A stretch of DNA of 64,000 nucleotides, from NCBI GenBank assembly GCA_002070415.1, contig MWDF01000007.1:1-64000 (forward strand), given 5' to 3'. How positions within the stretch are numbered: position 1 is the first letter of the stretch; every line of letters starts with the position of its first letter. The translations under genes and the position numbers were made by a program. The notes under the pieces are model-generated. The model was not told the origin of the DNA, ran no database searches, and worked only from the letters and a program-made list of their open reading frames with translations. Shown piece after piece: positions 8,428-16,834 of the stretch. This stretch comes from Firmicutes bacterium ADurb.Bin153. GTDB lineage: Bacteria; Bacillota; DTU025; MWDF01.

Positions 8428-8940
8428 CTAAGAAGCACGTAACATCGAATATATAAGGACAGCGGTCCCCAGGACGAGGAATGCGTCGGCGAGGTTGAAC
8501 ACCTGGAACATGGGTATCATCGGCATCTCTATGAAATCGATCACCCTGCCAAGCCTCGCCCTGTCTATGAAATTCCCCACGGATCCTGCCACCATCATCG
8601 CGGCCGCCACCCTGGTCGCCGGGCCCATTTCCCATACCCTTAGCCAGAATGCCGCAACGGCCGCCACGAAGGCCACCGTCACCGCCATTATGAACCAGAC
8701 CTTGCCGTGGAGGATGCCGTATGCGGCCCCCTCGTTGTAGACCAGGGTGAAGTTCAAGACTTTCCCGAGCGGCGTGCCGACCGACTGGTAGGGCCTGATG
8801 AGCCCTACGGCGGCCAGCTTCGATGCCTGGTCTATGGCCACGAGCGCCAGGCTAACCCTAACGAGCCAGCCGTACATCCTCGATACGGCGGCCCTGCCGG
8901 CGCCTCGGTTTCCTTCTCCGCACGAACCCGATTCTATCAC
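8428..8940 (-). CDS. lspA: Lipoprotein signal peptidase (signal peptidase II)
   Basis: Aspartic protease cleaving signal peptides from diacylated prolipoproteins. Conserved elements: an AIDQASK motif in the first membrane helix, NFTLVYNEGAAYGIL, GNFIDRARLGRVIDFI and FNLADAFLVLG, which provide the two catalytic Asp. About four membrane helices. Start is uncertain: GTG 8940 (170 aa) has AAGGGCAGG upstream but adds a 21-residue hydrophilic leader. ATG 8877 (149 aa) gives the canonical N-terminus MYGWLVRVSLALVAID but has GAGG directly touching it. Sits between divIVA and lgt. Confidence 0.93.
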   Translation of the reverse strand: MIESGSCGEGNRGAGRAAVSRMYGWLVRVSLALVAIDQASKLAAVGLIRPYQSVGTPLGKVLNFTLVYNEGAAYGILHGKVWFIMAVTVAFVAAVAAFWLRVWEMGPATRVAAAMMVAGSVGNFIDRARLGRVIDFIEMPMIPMFQVFNLADAFLVLGTAVLIYSMLRAS

Positions 8941-8970
8941 ACGCGGGACCTGCCCTTCAATAAATTAAAG

Positions 8971-9567
8971 CTATAGGCTGTAGTCGATGCCCGACGTAGC
9001 CTCGAAATCGTCTATCAGCTGCCTGTACGTCTCCAGGAAGCCCTTCATCCTGGCCCTTAGAGAAGCCTCCTGCGCCGAAAGGTCGGCGAGGCGCCTTTCT
9101 GCGGCCTTCACCTTCTCGTCAGCCTCATACACGGCCTTCGATGCGTCAAGCCTGGCCTTCTCCACTATCGCCGCAGCTTCGGCTCCCGCCGCCGTCCTCG
9201 CGTCCTCGGCCGCCTTCTGAGCCATAAGGAGTATCTCCTTTACGCTCTCGCCCAGGTCATGCTCCGCGGGCCTCGTCCATGCGCCCGCCTGCCTTGCAGG
9301 GGCTTCCTCGTGAAGTACCGCCTCCGCCCTTAGCTGGCGCGCCCTCGCCTCGGACGCCTCCTTGCCCTGCGGTTCCCTGGCGGGCTCGCGGACTTCTTCC
9401 TCCTCGATCGGCTCTATCGCGTCCGCGCCGCTGGTCTTCCTGTAGTACCTGAAGAGGGTCTCGTAGTCCTTCTGCAGCACGCTGAGGAAATCGTCGACTT
9501 CCGACCTGTCGTAGCCCCTCATCCTCACGGTGAATTCCTTGTTCATCAACTCAAGGGGGGTAATCAT
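8971..9567 (-). CDS. divIVA: DivIVA domain protein
   Basis: 198 aa. The N-terminus TPLELMNKEFTVRMRGYDRSEVDDFLSVL (about 3-31) is the membrane-binding DivIVA domain that recognises negatively curved membrane at poles and septa. An acidic linker and a long Ala/Glu/Arg coiled coil (about 105-185) follow. Such proteins recruit division or wall-synthesis partners. ATG 9567 has a purine-rich GGAGGCGTGAGG just upstream. It follows ylmH by 12 nt, the classical ylm-divIVA order of Gram-positive division clusters. Confidence 0.93.
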   Translation of the reverse strand: MITPLELMNKEFTVRMRGYDRSEVDDFLSVLQKDYETLFRYYRKTSGADAIEPIEEEEVREPAREPQGKEASEARARQLRAEAVLHEEAPARQAGAWTRPAEHDLGESVKEILLMAQKAAEDARTAAGAEAAAIVEKARLDASKAVYEADEKVKAAERRLADLSAQEASLRARMKGFLETYRQLIDDFEATSGIDYSL

Positions 9568-9579
9568 GCCTCACGCCTC

Positions 9580-10350
9580 CTATAGCGCAGAATATTTCGA
9601 GATCTTAAGAAGGATGCGGCCCTTCTTCGTGACCGGGCCCTCCTCTTCGACTATCATCCTTCCCCTTCCCCTCATCACTATCGTGTCGCCCTGCTTCACC
9701 CTGGCAGAGGGGTCCGTCACGGTCCTGCCGTTCAGCTTGGCCCTTCCTATCTCTATCTCCTGGGCGAGCCTCGTCCTGCTGGCCGGGAAGCCGCATGCCG
9801 CGACGGCATCAAGCCTCATGGAGTTCACCGTGGACTTTATCTCGCGGCGCGCCTGCCCAGGGAAGGACAGCTCTGTCGGGTCCGATTCAACCACCTCGAA
9901 AGGCAGCCCTCCGATGTCGACGCCCTTTGACAGAAGCCTCGCCACGGCACCGGCGGAGACGATGGCGCCTATCCCGCCCTCGGTCCTGAACACGTCCCCG
10001 ATGTCGGATCCCGCAACGCCAGAAGCCCTCACGTACGCGACCGTCTCCTCAGGGTCCGCCTGGGCCCCCTTTATCAGGATATACCCCAGGGAAGGGTCGA
10101 ATCCCTCCCAGTCGAACCCCGCCGGGGCCACTGCTATCTTCGCCCTTTGGGCGCCCCTGTAGCCCCCGAAGGGCCTCGCGTCTATCCCGGCCGCCTCGTC
10201 AAGCACCTGCCTTGCGGCGCCGACCGACGCGGCATCCATGAAGGCGGTGGTTCTCGGCCTTCCGTCCGCCGCCGCCTCCTCGCACGCCTTCGCCAGCAGG
10301 GCGGCCTCGCCCGCATCGAGCGCCTTGCCGAATTTCTCCAATAGGCCCAA
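9580..10350 (-). CDS. ylmH: YlmH family S4-domain RNA-binding protein
   Basis: 256 aa. The N-terminal two thirds form the YlmH-specific domain (about 25-165: FMDAASVGAARQVLDE, GFDPSLGYILIKG, VGDIGDVFRTEGG-like segment). The C-terminal S4 domain spans about 178-245 (MRLDAVAACGFPASRTRLAQEIEIGRAKLNG). S4 proteins bind structured RNA, and B. subtilis YlmH (RqcP2) is reported to be associated with ribosome quality control, which would fit rqcH in the same window. Start TTG 10350, 6 nt after yggS. Confidence 0.9.
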   Translation of the reverse strand: MGLLEKFGKALDAGEAALLAKACEEAAADGRPRTTAFMDAASVGAARQVLDEAAGIDARPFGGYRGAQRAKIAVAPAGFDWEGFDPSLGYILIKGAQADPEETVAYVRASGVAGSDIGDVFRTEGGIGAIVSAGAVARLLSKGVDIGGLPFEVVESDPTELSFPGQARREIKSTVNSMRLDAVAACGFPASRTRLAQEIEIGRAKLNGRTVTDPSARVKQGDTIVMRGRGRMIVEEEGPVTKKGRILLKISKYSAL

Positions 10351-10356
10351 GCCAGC

Positions 10357-11046
10357 TCACCTCTCGCCGAATATTGCCCTGCCGATCCTCACCATCGTCG
10401 AGCCTTCCGATATAGCTTCCTCGAAATCGGCGGACATCCCCATGGACAGTATGTCGAAGCCGCCGCGTCCCATTCTTGCCGCCCTAAGCCGCTCGAAAAG
10501 GGCCCTTGCCGCCGGGAAGTAGGACGATGAGCCCTCGAACGGGGGTATCACCATGATGCCCCTGACGTTAAGCGAGCCGAACCCGTCCAGCTTTAAAAGC
10601 AGCCCCTCGAGCGCTTCAGGCGCTATGCCGCCTTTGCTCCGCTCGTCGGCGATGTTCACCTGCGCCAGCACGTCCATGCGCCTTCCGAGCTCCGAGCACG
10701 CCCTGTCGAGCGCCGCAGCGGTGCTCTCCGAATCTATGCTCTGCACTGTCGTGAATATCCTGGCGGCCTTGCGGGCCTTGTTCCTCTGCAGCCCGCCGAC
10801 CAGATGCAGCATCGCGCCCGTAGGCAGCGAGCCCGCCTTGGATTCCGCCTCCTGCACGTAGTTCTCCCCGAACTCGAATATGCCGGCCCTGTACGCCTCT
10901 ATGACGGCCTCTGCGGGCTTCGTCTTGCTGACGGCGACCACCCTGACCGTGCCGGGTGCAATACCCGCCCGATCTTCGGCGGCGCGCACCCTGTCGAGGA
11001 GGCGCCTTACGCGCCCATCTATGGCGCCAAGACCGGGTTCAACCAT
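10357..11046 (-). CDS. yggS: PLP homeostasis protein, YggS/PROSC family
   Basis: 229 aa single-domain TIM barrel related to alanine racemase. Binds pyridoxal phosphate and buffers the free cofactor; no enzyme activity is established for the family. PLP lysine K41 lies in VAVSKTKP. Further family motifs are FGENYVQEA, HLVGGLQRNKA (commonly HxIGxLQxNK) and the C-terminal LSMGMSADFEEAISEGSTMVRIGRAIFG phosphate-binding region. ATG 11046 overlaps the upstream gene's stop by 8 nt. In Firmicutes this is ylmE in the same cluster; sepF and yggT, usually next to it, are absent here. Confidence 0.95.
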   Translation of the reverse strand: MVEPGLGAIDGRVRRLLDRVRAAEDRAGIAPGTVRVVAVSKTKPAEAVIEAYRAGIFEFGENYVQEAESKAGSLPTGAMLHLVGGLQRNKARKAARIFTTVQSIDSESTAAALDRACSELGRRMDVLAQVNIADERSKGGIAPEALEGLLLKLDGFGSLNVRGIMVIPPFEGSSSYFPAARALFERLRAARMGRGGFDILSMGMSADFEEAISEGSTMVRIGRAIFGER

Positions 11047-12289
11047 CGTACTTCACCTTGTCTCCCTGCCTGAGCTGGTCGGAGCTTACCGCGGCCTCCC
11101 CGTTCACGATGCCTAGCACATCCACTTCAATCAGCACGAACTTGTCCTTCCTTAGGACGTGCACGTACGACCCGCCCTCCCCGGTCGTTATGGCCCTCGC
11201 CGGGATGATCAGTCCCGAGTGGCTCTCAAGGAGCAGCTCCACGTCGACGGCCCTCATGTTCGTCATCGAGGAGACGTACCTGTCGATCGACATGTGCGCT
11301 ACGACTGCGCCTGAACCGTCGACCTTCGACCTTCTGACCTTCGCCGTGACCTTCTCCGAGGACAGCCTCGTGAACCTCACCTTCTGCACGGCCCCCGCTT
11401 TCAGCAGCTCGGGGTCCACTCCTACGGCATACAGCAGGAAGTCGGTGCTTATGCTGCCGATCTCCCTGAAGGCCACGTCCCCCGCTTCGATCTCGTCTCC
11501 CTGCGACCTTGCGCCCTTGCTTGCCTTCGCCGCTATCGTGGACGGCAGGTCCAGCAGCGACGGGTTCGCGGGCGAAAGCGTATCCTCCAGCCCGTCCCAG
11601 GAGTAGCTTATGACGGCGGGTCTTTCGGACCTCATCTTCACGCCGCCGGGATCGGCCTGCGCCTTCCCGGATGAGAGAACCGACTTCGAAAGGGCCAGCT
11701 TCTCCTCATATGCCGTTGCGGCCGCCTCCCTTTCCAGCACCGCCGCCGCGAGGACGTCACCGGCCTCGTCCAGCTGGGCCTTCACCCTGGCGGCCCCTTT
11801 CTGGTCCTCCTTCGCCTCGTACAGCTTGAGCTCCGACTGCTTCGCCGCAAGGAAGGACCTCGCCTCGTATTCCCGCGCCTCCGCCCCCTCAAGCTCCAAG
11901 AGCGCCGTGAGGAGCCCGGAATCCTCCTTGGCCTTCTCTTCGGGCGCCGCCTCCGAAAGGCCGCCGATTCTCGCCACGACCTCGCCCCTGGCCACCCTTG
12001 CGCCTTCGGGCGCCACTATGTTGAACGTTCCCGAATACGACGCCGTCACTGTCCTCTCGTCCCTTATGATCACCGCCTTTAGCGGCACGAACTTCTCCAG
12101 CGTCCCTTCCCTTGCGGCTATGGTGGGCGTTATCCTGCCTATCAGCGAATCGTACATCATCGAGTACGCGACCGTGAGGAACAGCAAGGCCATGGCCACT
12201 ACGACCCACAGCCTGAAACGCCTCAGGTAATCCGCCCTCTCGTTGGAGAAGGCGGTATCTTTCGTCCCCTTTGCCGGCTTTTCTTCCAT
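11039..12289 (-). CDS. HlyD-like single-pass membrane protein of the division cluster
   Basis: 416 aa from ATG 12289 (the frame continues upstream inside pgeF, but this ATG directly follows the pgeF stop). A basic cytoplasmic tail is followed by one membrane helix (about 28-50, WVVVAMALLFLTVAYSMMY), then a barrel/lipoyl-like segment (FNIVAPEGARVARGEVVARIGG, about 105-126). An Ala/Glu coiled coil (about 135-215) and a C-terminal beta-rich part come last. This is the layout of periplasmic adaptor (HlyD/membrane-fusion) proteins. No ABC or outer-membrane partner is adjacent. Similar proteins sit beside ylmE in many clostridial division clusters, so a structural role in division is possible. Confidence 0.72.
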   Translation of the reverse strand: MEEKPAKGTKDTAFSNERADYLRRFRLWVVVAMALLFLTVAYSMMYDSLIGRITPTIAAREGTLEKFVPLKAVIIRDERTVTASYSGTFNIVAPEGARVARGEVVARIGGLSEAAPEEKAKEDSGLLTALLELEGAEAREYEARSFLAAKQSELKLYEAKEDQKGAARVKAQLDEAGDVLAAAVLEREAAATAYEEKLALSKSVLSSGKAQADPGGVKMRSERPAVISYSWDGLEDTLSPANPSLLDLPSTIAAKASKGARSQGDEIEAGDVAFREIGSISTDFLLYAVGVDPELLKAGAVQKVRFTRLSSEKVTAKVRRSKVDGSGAVVAHMSIDRYVSSMTNMRAVDVELLLESHSGLIIPARAITTGEGGSYVHVLRKDKFVLIEVDVLGIVNGEAAVSSDQLRQGDKVKYDG

Positions 12290-12291
12290 CC

Positions 12292-13104
12292 TCAGACGGC
12301 TATGGCCGCTATCGCGGCCGAACGCCCGGTCCTCCCCCTGTCCCTCCTGTGCGAGAAGAACAGACCCTCCTCGCAGGAAGTGCATCCTTCGTACCTTTCT
12401 ATCCTGTCCGGGGCGAATCCGAGCCCTATGAGCCTGAGCTCGTTCATCAGGCCGAGGTCCGCCCTGGACTTTCCTCCTTCTGCCGTCAGCGCGGCGGCGC
12501 CTCCGGCGCCTGCCAGCGCCAGTGCCACATCATCGCCCACCTCGTAGCAGCAAGGACCCACACAGGGCCCGATCGCGGCCATGAAATCCCCGGCCCTTCC
12601 CTTGTCGAAGCCCATCCTTAATGCTAGCTTGACAGCTACATCCAGTACCGTGCCCCTCCATCCTGCGTGCGCGAGCCCTATCTTCCTCGCGGCCCTGTCG
12701 GCCACTACCACCGGCACGCAGTCCGCGAATGTGGAGATGAGCGCGACGCCCGCAATGGCCGTGTACATCCCGTCGGTAGAGGGAAAAGACTTGCCGTATT
12801 CGAGGCCTCCGCATCCTTTGAGGGCCTCGGTGACCTCTACGATCCTGTCCCCGTGCACCTGCCGCATGGCGGCGGCGGCCGAAGGGTCCAGGCCCAGGGC
12901 CTTAAGGGCCGCGGTCCTGTTCATCCTCACGTTCGCCGGATCGTCCGGCACCCCGAAACCCATGTTGAGCCCGTCGAAAGGACGAGGGCTCCATCCGCCC
13001 ATCCTCGTCGTGAACGCGGCAATGAAGCCCTCCTCTTCGAATATCGAGGATTCGATGAGCGCAAGCCCACCGTCCTTTGAGCGTATCCTAAGGCCCGCTC
13101 CCAT
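12292..13104 (-). CDS. pgeF: Purine nucleoside phosphorylase / laccase-domain protein (YfiH/YlmD family)
   Basis: 270 aa. Cu-oxidase_4 (DUF152) family. Zinc-site residues are visible: His in MRQVHGDRI (about 80-88), Cys in TFADCVPVVV (about 125-134) and His in GLAHAGWRGTV (about 142-152), with CCYEVG further on. Human FAMIN and bacterial relatives phosphorolyse adenosine and inosine; E. coli PgeF was also described as editing wrongly built peptidoglycan precursors, which would suit this operon. Equivalent to ylmD in Firmicutes clusters. Four nt after the Hint-like gene and 2 nt before the HlyD-like gene. Confidence 0.92.
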   Translation of the reverse strand: MGAGLRIRSKDGGLALIESSIFEEEGFIAAFTTRMGGWSPRPFDGLNMGFGVPDDPANVRMNRTAALKALGLDPSAAAAMRQVHGDRIVEVTEALKGCGGLEYGKSFPSTDGMYTAIAGVALISTFADCVPVVVADRAARKIGLAHAGWRGTVLDVAVKLALRMGFDKGRAGDFMAAIGPCVGPCCYEVGDDVALALAGAGGAAALTAEGGKSRADLGLMNELRLIGLGFAPDRIERYEGCTSCEEGLFFSHRRDRGRTGRSAAIAAIAV

Positions 13105-13108
13105 GGGG

Positions 13109-13666
13109 CTACTGTTTCCCCGCGAGGACCACTATCCCGTCGGCGACGATGTCGCCGGACGCGGTCTTGAGGAAATACAGCTTGATGCCCTCCGCGGGGA
13201 TCTTCTGCTTCTCCATCAGGCCCTGGCCCCTTACTATCACCTGTTTCCTGGGGTCCGTGTGCCCGTTCCTCAGCATCATGTAGTCGTGGAAGGACAGCGT
13301 ATCGCCCGCGGCGAGCTGCTCCACCTGCGTGACGGCCTTCTTTCCGCCCCTTATTATCGGCACTTCCGTGCCGCAGGCGAACCTGGCCTTGCCGGCGCGC
13401 ACCGACAGTGCGACTATCGATTCGTGCTCCCAGAAGCGCCTCCTGGCCACCTCTTCGACATCGGTCCAGCCCGTCGAGCACAGGACCTTGAAGTTGAAGC
13501 TCGCAGGGCCGTTCTCCTCCGGCTCCCTGTCGAGGTACGCGTCGAACCAGCCTACCTCCGTCTTTATCACCTGGGTGCCGTCCACGAGCAGCACTATCTC
13601 GGCGCCTTCGGGCAGGCCTCCCATGAAGTTCGGTTCCGTGTCATAGAGTCTTGTTTCTTGCGGCAT
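13109..13666 (-). CDS. Uncharacterised protein with Hint (hedgehog/intein)-like pattern, directly after ftsZ
   Basis: 185 aa, no signal peptide or membrane segment. Residues about 22-45 (AEIVLLVDGTQVIKTEVGW), 95-127 (ARFACGTEVPIIRGG, then VEQLAAGDTLSF) and 162-182 (KLYFLKTASGDIVADGIVVL) resemble the successive blocks of a Hint fold (DTxVxxxdG; THPhxxxxG...hxxLxxGDxh; hYxhxhxxxxxhhADGIhVHN). The splicing residues are missing: no N-terminal Cys/Ser nucleophile, Glu replaces the block B His, and there is no C-terminal His-Asn. It would therefore be a non-catalytic Hint domain. ATG 13666 has GGAG 11 nt upstream. Between ftsZ and pgeF it is probably co-transcribed with division genes. The fold call is inference from pattern only. 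Confidence 0.6.
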   Translation of the reverse strand: MPQETRLYDTEPNFMGGLPEGAEIVLLVDGTQVIKTEVGWFDAYLDREPEENGPASFNFKVLCSTGWTDVEEVARRRFWEHESIVALSVRAGKARFACGTEVPIIRGGKKAVTQVEQLAAGDTLSFHDYMMLRNGHTDPRKQVIVRGQGLMEKQKIPAEGIKLYFLKTASGDIVADGIVVLAGKQ

Positions 13667-13682
13667 ATGCTGGTTTTCTCCT

Positions 13683-14777
13683 TTAGCGCCTCAGGAAAGG
13701 CGGGATGTCGTCATCATCTTCGTCTGGTGCCGGCGCGGTCCTTGCCGCGGCCCTATTTTCATCCTGATAGGCGGGCCTTGCCGCCTGGGGCCTCCTCTGT
13801 GCGTACCTTGACTGCGTCGAGGGCTGCTCGCTGAAGCCGGCGGCTATGACCGTTATCTTCACCTTGCCCTCCATGGACGGGTCGACCACAGAGCCGAATA
13901 TTACCATGGCTTCGGGGTCCACGCTCTCGTGGATGTGCTCGGCGGCCTTGTAGACCTCGCTTAGCGTCAGGTCGTCGCCTCCGGTCACGTTGAACAGCAC
14001 TCCCTTCGCCCCCTGGATCGAAGCTTCCAGCAGCGGGCTGGAGATCGCCTCCTTGGCGGCGATGAGGGCCCTGTCCTCGCCCTCGGCTATGCCTATGCCC
14101 ATCAGGGCGGAGCCGGCGTTGGTCATGATGGTCTTCACGTCCGCGAAGTCCACGTTGACCTCCCCTGCCTTGACTATTACGTCCGTTATGCCCTGTATGC
14201 CCTGCCTGAGCACGTCGTCGGCCACCCTGAAGGCCTCGGAGAGCCTGGTGTTCTTCTCTACTACTGTAAGCAGCCTCTCGTTGGGTATTATGATCAGGGT
14301 GTCGACCTTGCCCCTCAGCTCATCTATCCCCTTGGCGGCATAGTCCGCCCGCCTCACTCCCTCGAAGTTGAACGGCTTCGTCACGACGCCGACCGTCAGC
14401 GCCCCGGATTTCCTAGCCAGCTCGGCGATGAGAGGACTCGCCCCGGTCCCGGTGCCCCCTCCCATCCCCGCGGTCACGAACACCATGTCGGCGCCTTCCA
14501 GCGCCTCGGCGATGCCGTCGGTGCTCTCCTCGGCGGCCTGCTTGCCGATCTCGGGGTTCGCCCCTGCTCCGAGCCCTTTCGTCAGGTTCGCGCCCAGCTG
14601 CACCTTCTTGGGAGCCAGAGAACGCGACAGGGCCTGCGCGTCGGTGTTCATGCTTATGAATTCCACTCCGTCTATGCCGGCGTCAACCATCCTGTTGACG
14701 GCGTTGCACCCCGCACCGCCCACTCCAACGACTTTTATCTTGGCCGACCCGAGGCCTTCGGGCTCAACTACGAACAT
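13683..14777 (-). CDS. ftsZ: Cell division GTPase FtsZ
   Basis: 364 aa. Tubulin homologue that polymerises into the division ring. The nucleotide-binding half (about 13-190) has [20 protein letters not shown] and the tubulin signature GGGTGTG at 107-113. The T7 loop region [11 protein letters not shown] provides the catalytic Asp for the next subunit. A short Pro/Ala/Arg linker leads to the C-terminal peptide DDIPPFLRR (356-364) that binds FtsA and other partners. ATG 14777 has GAGGGGG upstream. Follows ftsA by 17 nt at the end of the classical dcw order. Confidence 0.98.
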   Translation of the reverse strand: MFVVEPEGLGSAKIKVVGVGGAGCNAVNRMVDAGIDGVEFISMNTDAQALSRSLAPKKVQLGANLTKGLGAGANPEIGKQAAEESTDGIAEALEGADMVFVTAGMGGGTGTGASPLIAELARKSGALTVGVVTKPFNFEGVRRADYAAKGIDELRGKVDTLIIIPNERLLTVVEKNTRLSEAFRVADDVLRQGIQGITDVIVKAGEVNVDFADVKTIMTNAGSALMGIGIAEGEDRALIAAKEAISSPLLEASIQGAKGVLFNVTGGDDLTLSEVYKAAEHIHESVDPEAMVIFGSVVDPSMEGKVKITVIAAGFSEQPSTQSRYAQRRPQAARPAYQDENRAAARTAPAPDEDDDDIPPFLRR

Positions 14778-14794
14778 GTGCTTTCCCCCTCATA

Positions 14795-16051
14795 TCAGTT
14801 AAGGTCTATCAGACCTTTTAGTAGGTCCTTCACTCCGCGCCCGCGGTGTCTCTCCTTCTTCTGCGCCGTCGCCTCGCCCGCCGTGCTGCGGTCCATCAGG
14901 CACGTCCTCATAAGGCCCGCCGCCGCGGACATCTGAGGGAAGTCCAGCTGCTTGGGAAGCCCAAGGTCCGCCGACGGCCTTGCCACCCTCGCGGGCACCT
15001 TGAGGTTCTCCTGTATGAACTCCGGCAGGTACGGCATCAAGCTTCCGCCCCCGGTCAGCACAATCCCGGAGGGCAGCCTGCCCAGCAGGCCCTCGGCGTC
15101 TATCTCCGCTGCCACCCTGTCCAGTATCTCGAATATGCGGGCTTCTATGACCCTGCACAGCTCCGACCTCGACACGGCGCAGCCGAGTGATGCGTCGTGC
15201 CCGGTCGCCATGGTCGAAGCGTCGATGACCTCGTCCTTGTCTACCAAGGCGGGCCTTGCCGTGCCGAACCTTACCTTCAGCTGCTCCGCCTGGTTGACCG
15301 GGACCTGGAGCACCTTGGCGATGTCGTTGGTTATGTTGGCGCTTCCCATCGGGACCGAGGCGAGCCTTATCAGGCTCCTGTCGGAGTAGATGGATATGTC
15401 GGTCGTACCGGCCCCCATGTCAACGACGGCGGCCCCCCACTCCTTCTCCTCGGGGCTTAGCACCGCCTCCGCCGCACAGATCGAGTTCGCGTACTTGCCG
15501 GCAAGTTCCGTCCTCAGGGATTTCATTATCGTGTCGCACGCCTCAAGCTGCTGGGTGTTCGCCGTTATGACGACGGCGTCGGTCTCTATCCTGACCGCGT
15601 TCATGCCCACCGGCCTGTTCATGCCCTTCTGGCCGTCCACTATGATGTCTCTGGGAATAATTCCCATCAGGGCCGAATCCTCCGGCAGGCGCAGTATGCC
15701 CGCGTAGCTTACGACCCTGTCGACGTCGTCCTGGGTGATCCTCCTGGGCCCCTTCTCGAGGGGTATCATGCCGTACGAGCGCATGGACGAGATGTGCCTT
15801 CCGCCTATTCCGACGACCGCCTGCCTCGCCACGAGGCCGCTCGTGTCCTCGGCCTTCGCCACCGCCGCGGATATGGCGCCTATAGCCGCCTCCACGTCGG
15901 TTATGATGCCCTTCTTCACTCCTTCGGACGAGACCACCCCGTAGCCTTCCACCGCGGGTCTTCCCGCGTCGTCCGCGACGAACATCAAAGCGGCCACCTT
16001 AGAGGTGCCGATGTCCACCGCCACTATGCCGTAATCCTCGTTCCTCGCCAT
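14795..16051 (-). CDS. ftsA: Cell division protein FtsA
   Basis: 418 aa. Actin-like ATPase that tethers FtsZ to the membrane. Phosphate-1 motif VAVDIGTSKVAAL (about 10-22), SHS2/1C insertion (about 84-160), phosphate-2 VVDMGAGTTDISIY (about 209-222) and adenosine motif GIVLTGGGSLMPYL (about 333-346). The last residues, GVKDLLKGLIDLN, form the amphipathic membrane-targeting helix after a basic linker. Between ftsQ and ftsZ, with gaps of 18 and 17 nt. Confidence 0.97.
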   Translation of the reverse strand: MARNEDYGIVAVDIGTSKVAALMFVADDAGRPAVEGYGVVSSEGVKKGIITDVEAAIGAISAAVAKAEDTSGLVARQAVVGIGGRHISSMRSYGMIPLEKGPRRITQDDVDRVVSYAGILRLPEDSALMGIIPRDIIVDGQKGMNRPVGMNAVRIETDAVVITANTQQLEACDTIMKSLRTELAGKYANSICAAEAVLSPEEKEWGAAVVDMGAGTTDISIYSDRSLIRLASVPMGSANITNDIAKVLQVPVNQAEQLKVRFGTARPALVDKDEVIDASTMATGHDASLGCAVSRSELCRVIEARIFEILDRVAAEIDAEGLLGRLPSGIVLTGGGSLMPYLPEFIQENLKVPARVARPSADLGLPKQLDFPQMSAAAGLMRTCLMDRSTAGEATAQKKERHRGRGVKDLLKGLIDLN

Positions 16052-16069
16052 ATCACCTTCACCTAAGGC

Positions 16070-16834
16070 CTACTTGGTGCCGAGCACCGGCCTTTCGGTC
16101 ACCCTCACGTCTATGTATTTGAAAGCCTGCTTCCTTGACCTTGCGCCGGCAAGGATACCGACGGCCGTGTCCAGCCTCTCCTCTATGCCGTCGGCGGCGC
16201 CTAGCATGATCCGCGAACCTTCATTGGTAATTATAACAATATCCGATGTGTCTTTCACGTTGACTTCTGAGATGTTGGGCACGTTCCTCGCCGCGAGCAT
16301 GGCGCCTACCGAGCACGCGGCCCCTATCCTGTCGGCCGGCAGGGCGACCTCGCCCAGCAGGACGAATGACGGCGCCACCCCGGTGATTATCGGCACGTTC
16401 CGGTCAGTCACAGCCTCAGACACCCCTATTACTAGGCCCAGCGCCGAAAGGTCCATGAAGAAGCCCCCGTACGGCAGGTAGGCCGCGGTCTTCCTTTCGA
16501 CCAGGGTGATCTCCATCCTCGAGGGGTACTTCTTCCTCACGCTGGCGGATTCCATCCTGGGCGCCCTTAGTATCCTGGCGATCACGCCGGACGAGTTGAT
16601 GAGGAGCATGTTCTTGTCCCTGGGCACTTCGGCGAGCTCTGCCACCTCGTCCGCCGAGAAGTACGCGTTGCCTCGGACAGTGACCTCCCTTACGTCGAAC
16701 GCCGGGGAGTAGAGGAAAGTCACGACGGAGATGAGCACGAACACGACCAGTATGGGAAGCGCCGCGGGCTTTCTCGGGCCCGTGCGCCGCAGCGTGTCCC
16801 ATGTCCTTCTCGGCCTACTCGACATCCCAATCAC
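16070..16834 (-). CDS. ftsQ: Cell division protein FtsQ/DivIB
   Basis: 254 aa bitopic protein. Basic cytoplasmic tail (about 1-26), one membrane helix (about 27-47, LPILVVFVLISVVTFLY), then the POTRA domain starting FDVREVTVRGNAYFSADEV (about 50-68) and the FtsQ beta domain (VERKTAAYLPYGGFFMDLSALG). It links wall synthases to the Z ring with FtsL. The start is probably GTG 16834 (GAGG 7 nt upstream); ATG 16825 is the alternative. It overlaps the murB stop by 20 nt. Confidence 0.93.
   Translation of the reverse strand: MIGMSSRPRRTWDTLRRTGPRKPAALPILVVFVLISVVTFLYSPAFDVREVTVRGNAYFSADEVAELAEVPRDKNMLLINSSGVIARILRAPRMESASVRKKYPSRMEITLVERKTAAYLPYGGFFMDLSALGLVIGVSEAVTDRNVPIITGVAPSFVLLGEVALPADRIGAACSVGAMLAARNVPNISEVNVKDTSDIVIITNEGSRIMLGAADGIEERLDTAVGILAGARSRKQAFKYIDVRVTERPVLGTK

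Noticed and set aside
12581-13834. Open frame of 417 codons on the plus strand opposite pgeF and the Hint-like gene
   Set aside because: No family features and no ribosome-binding site; it is the complement of well supported minus-strand genes.
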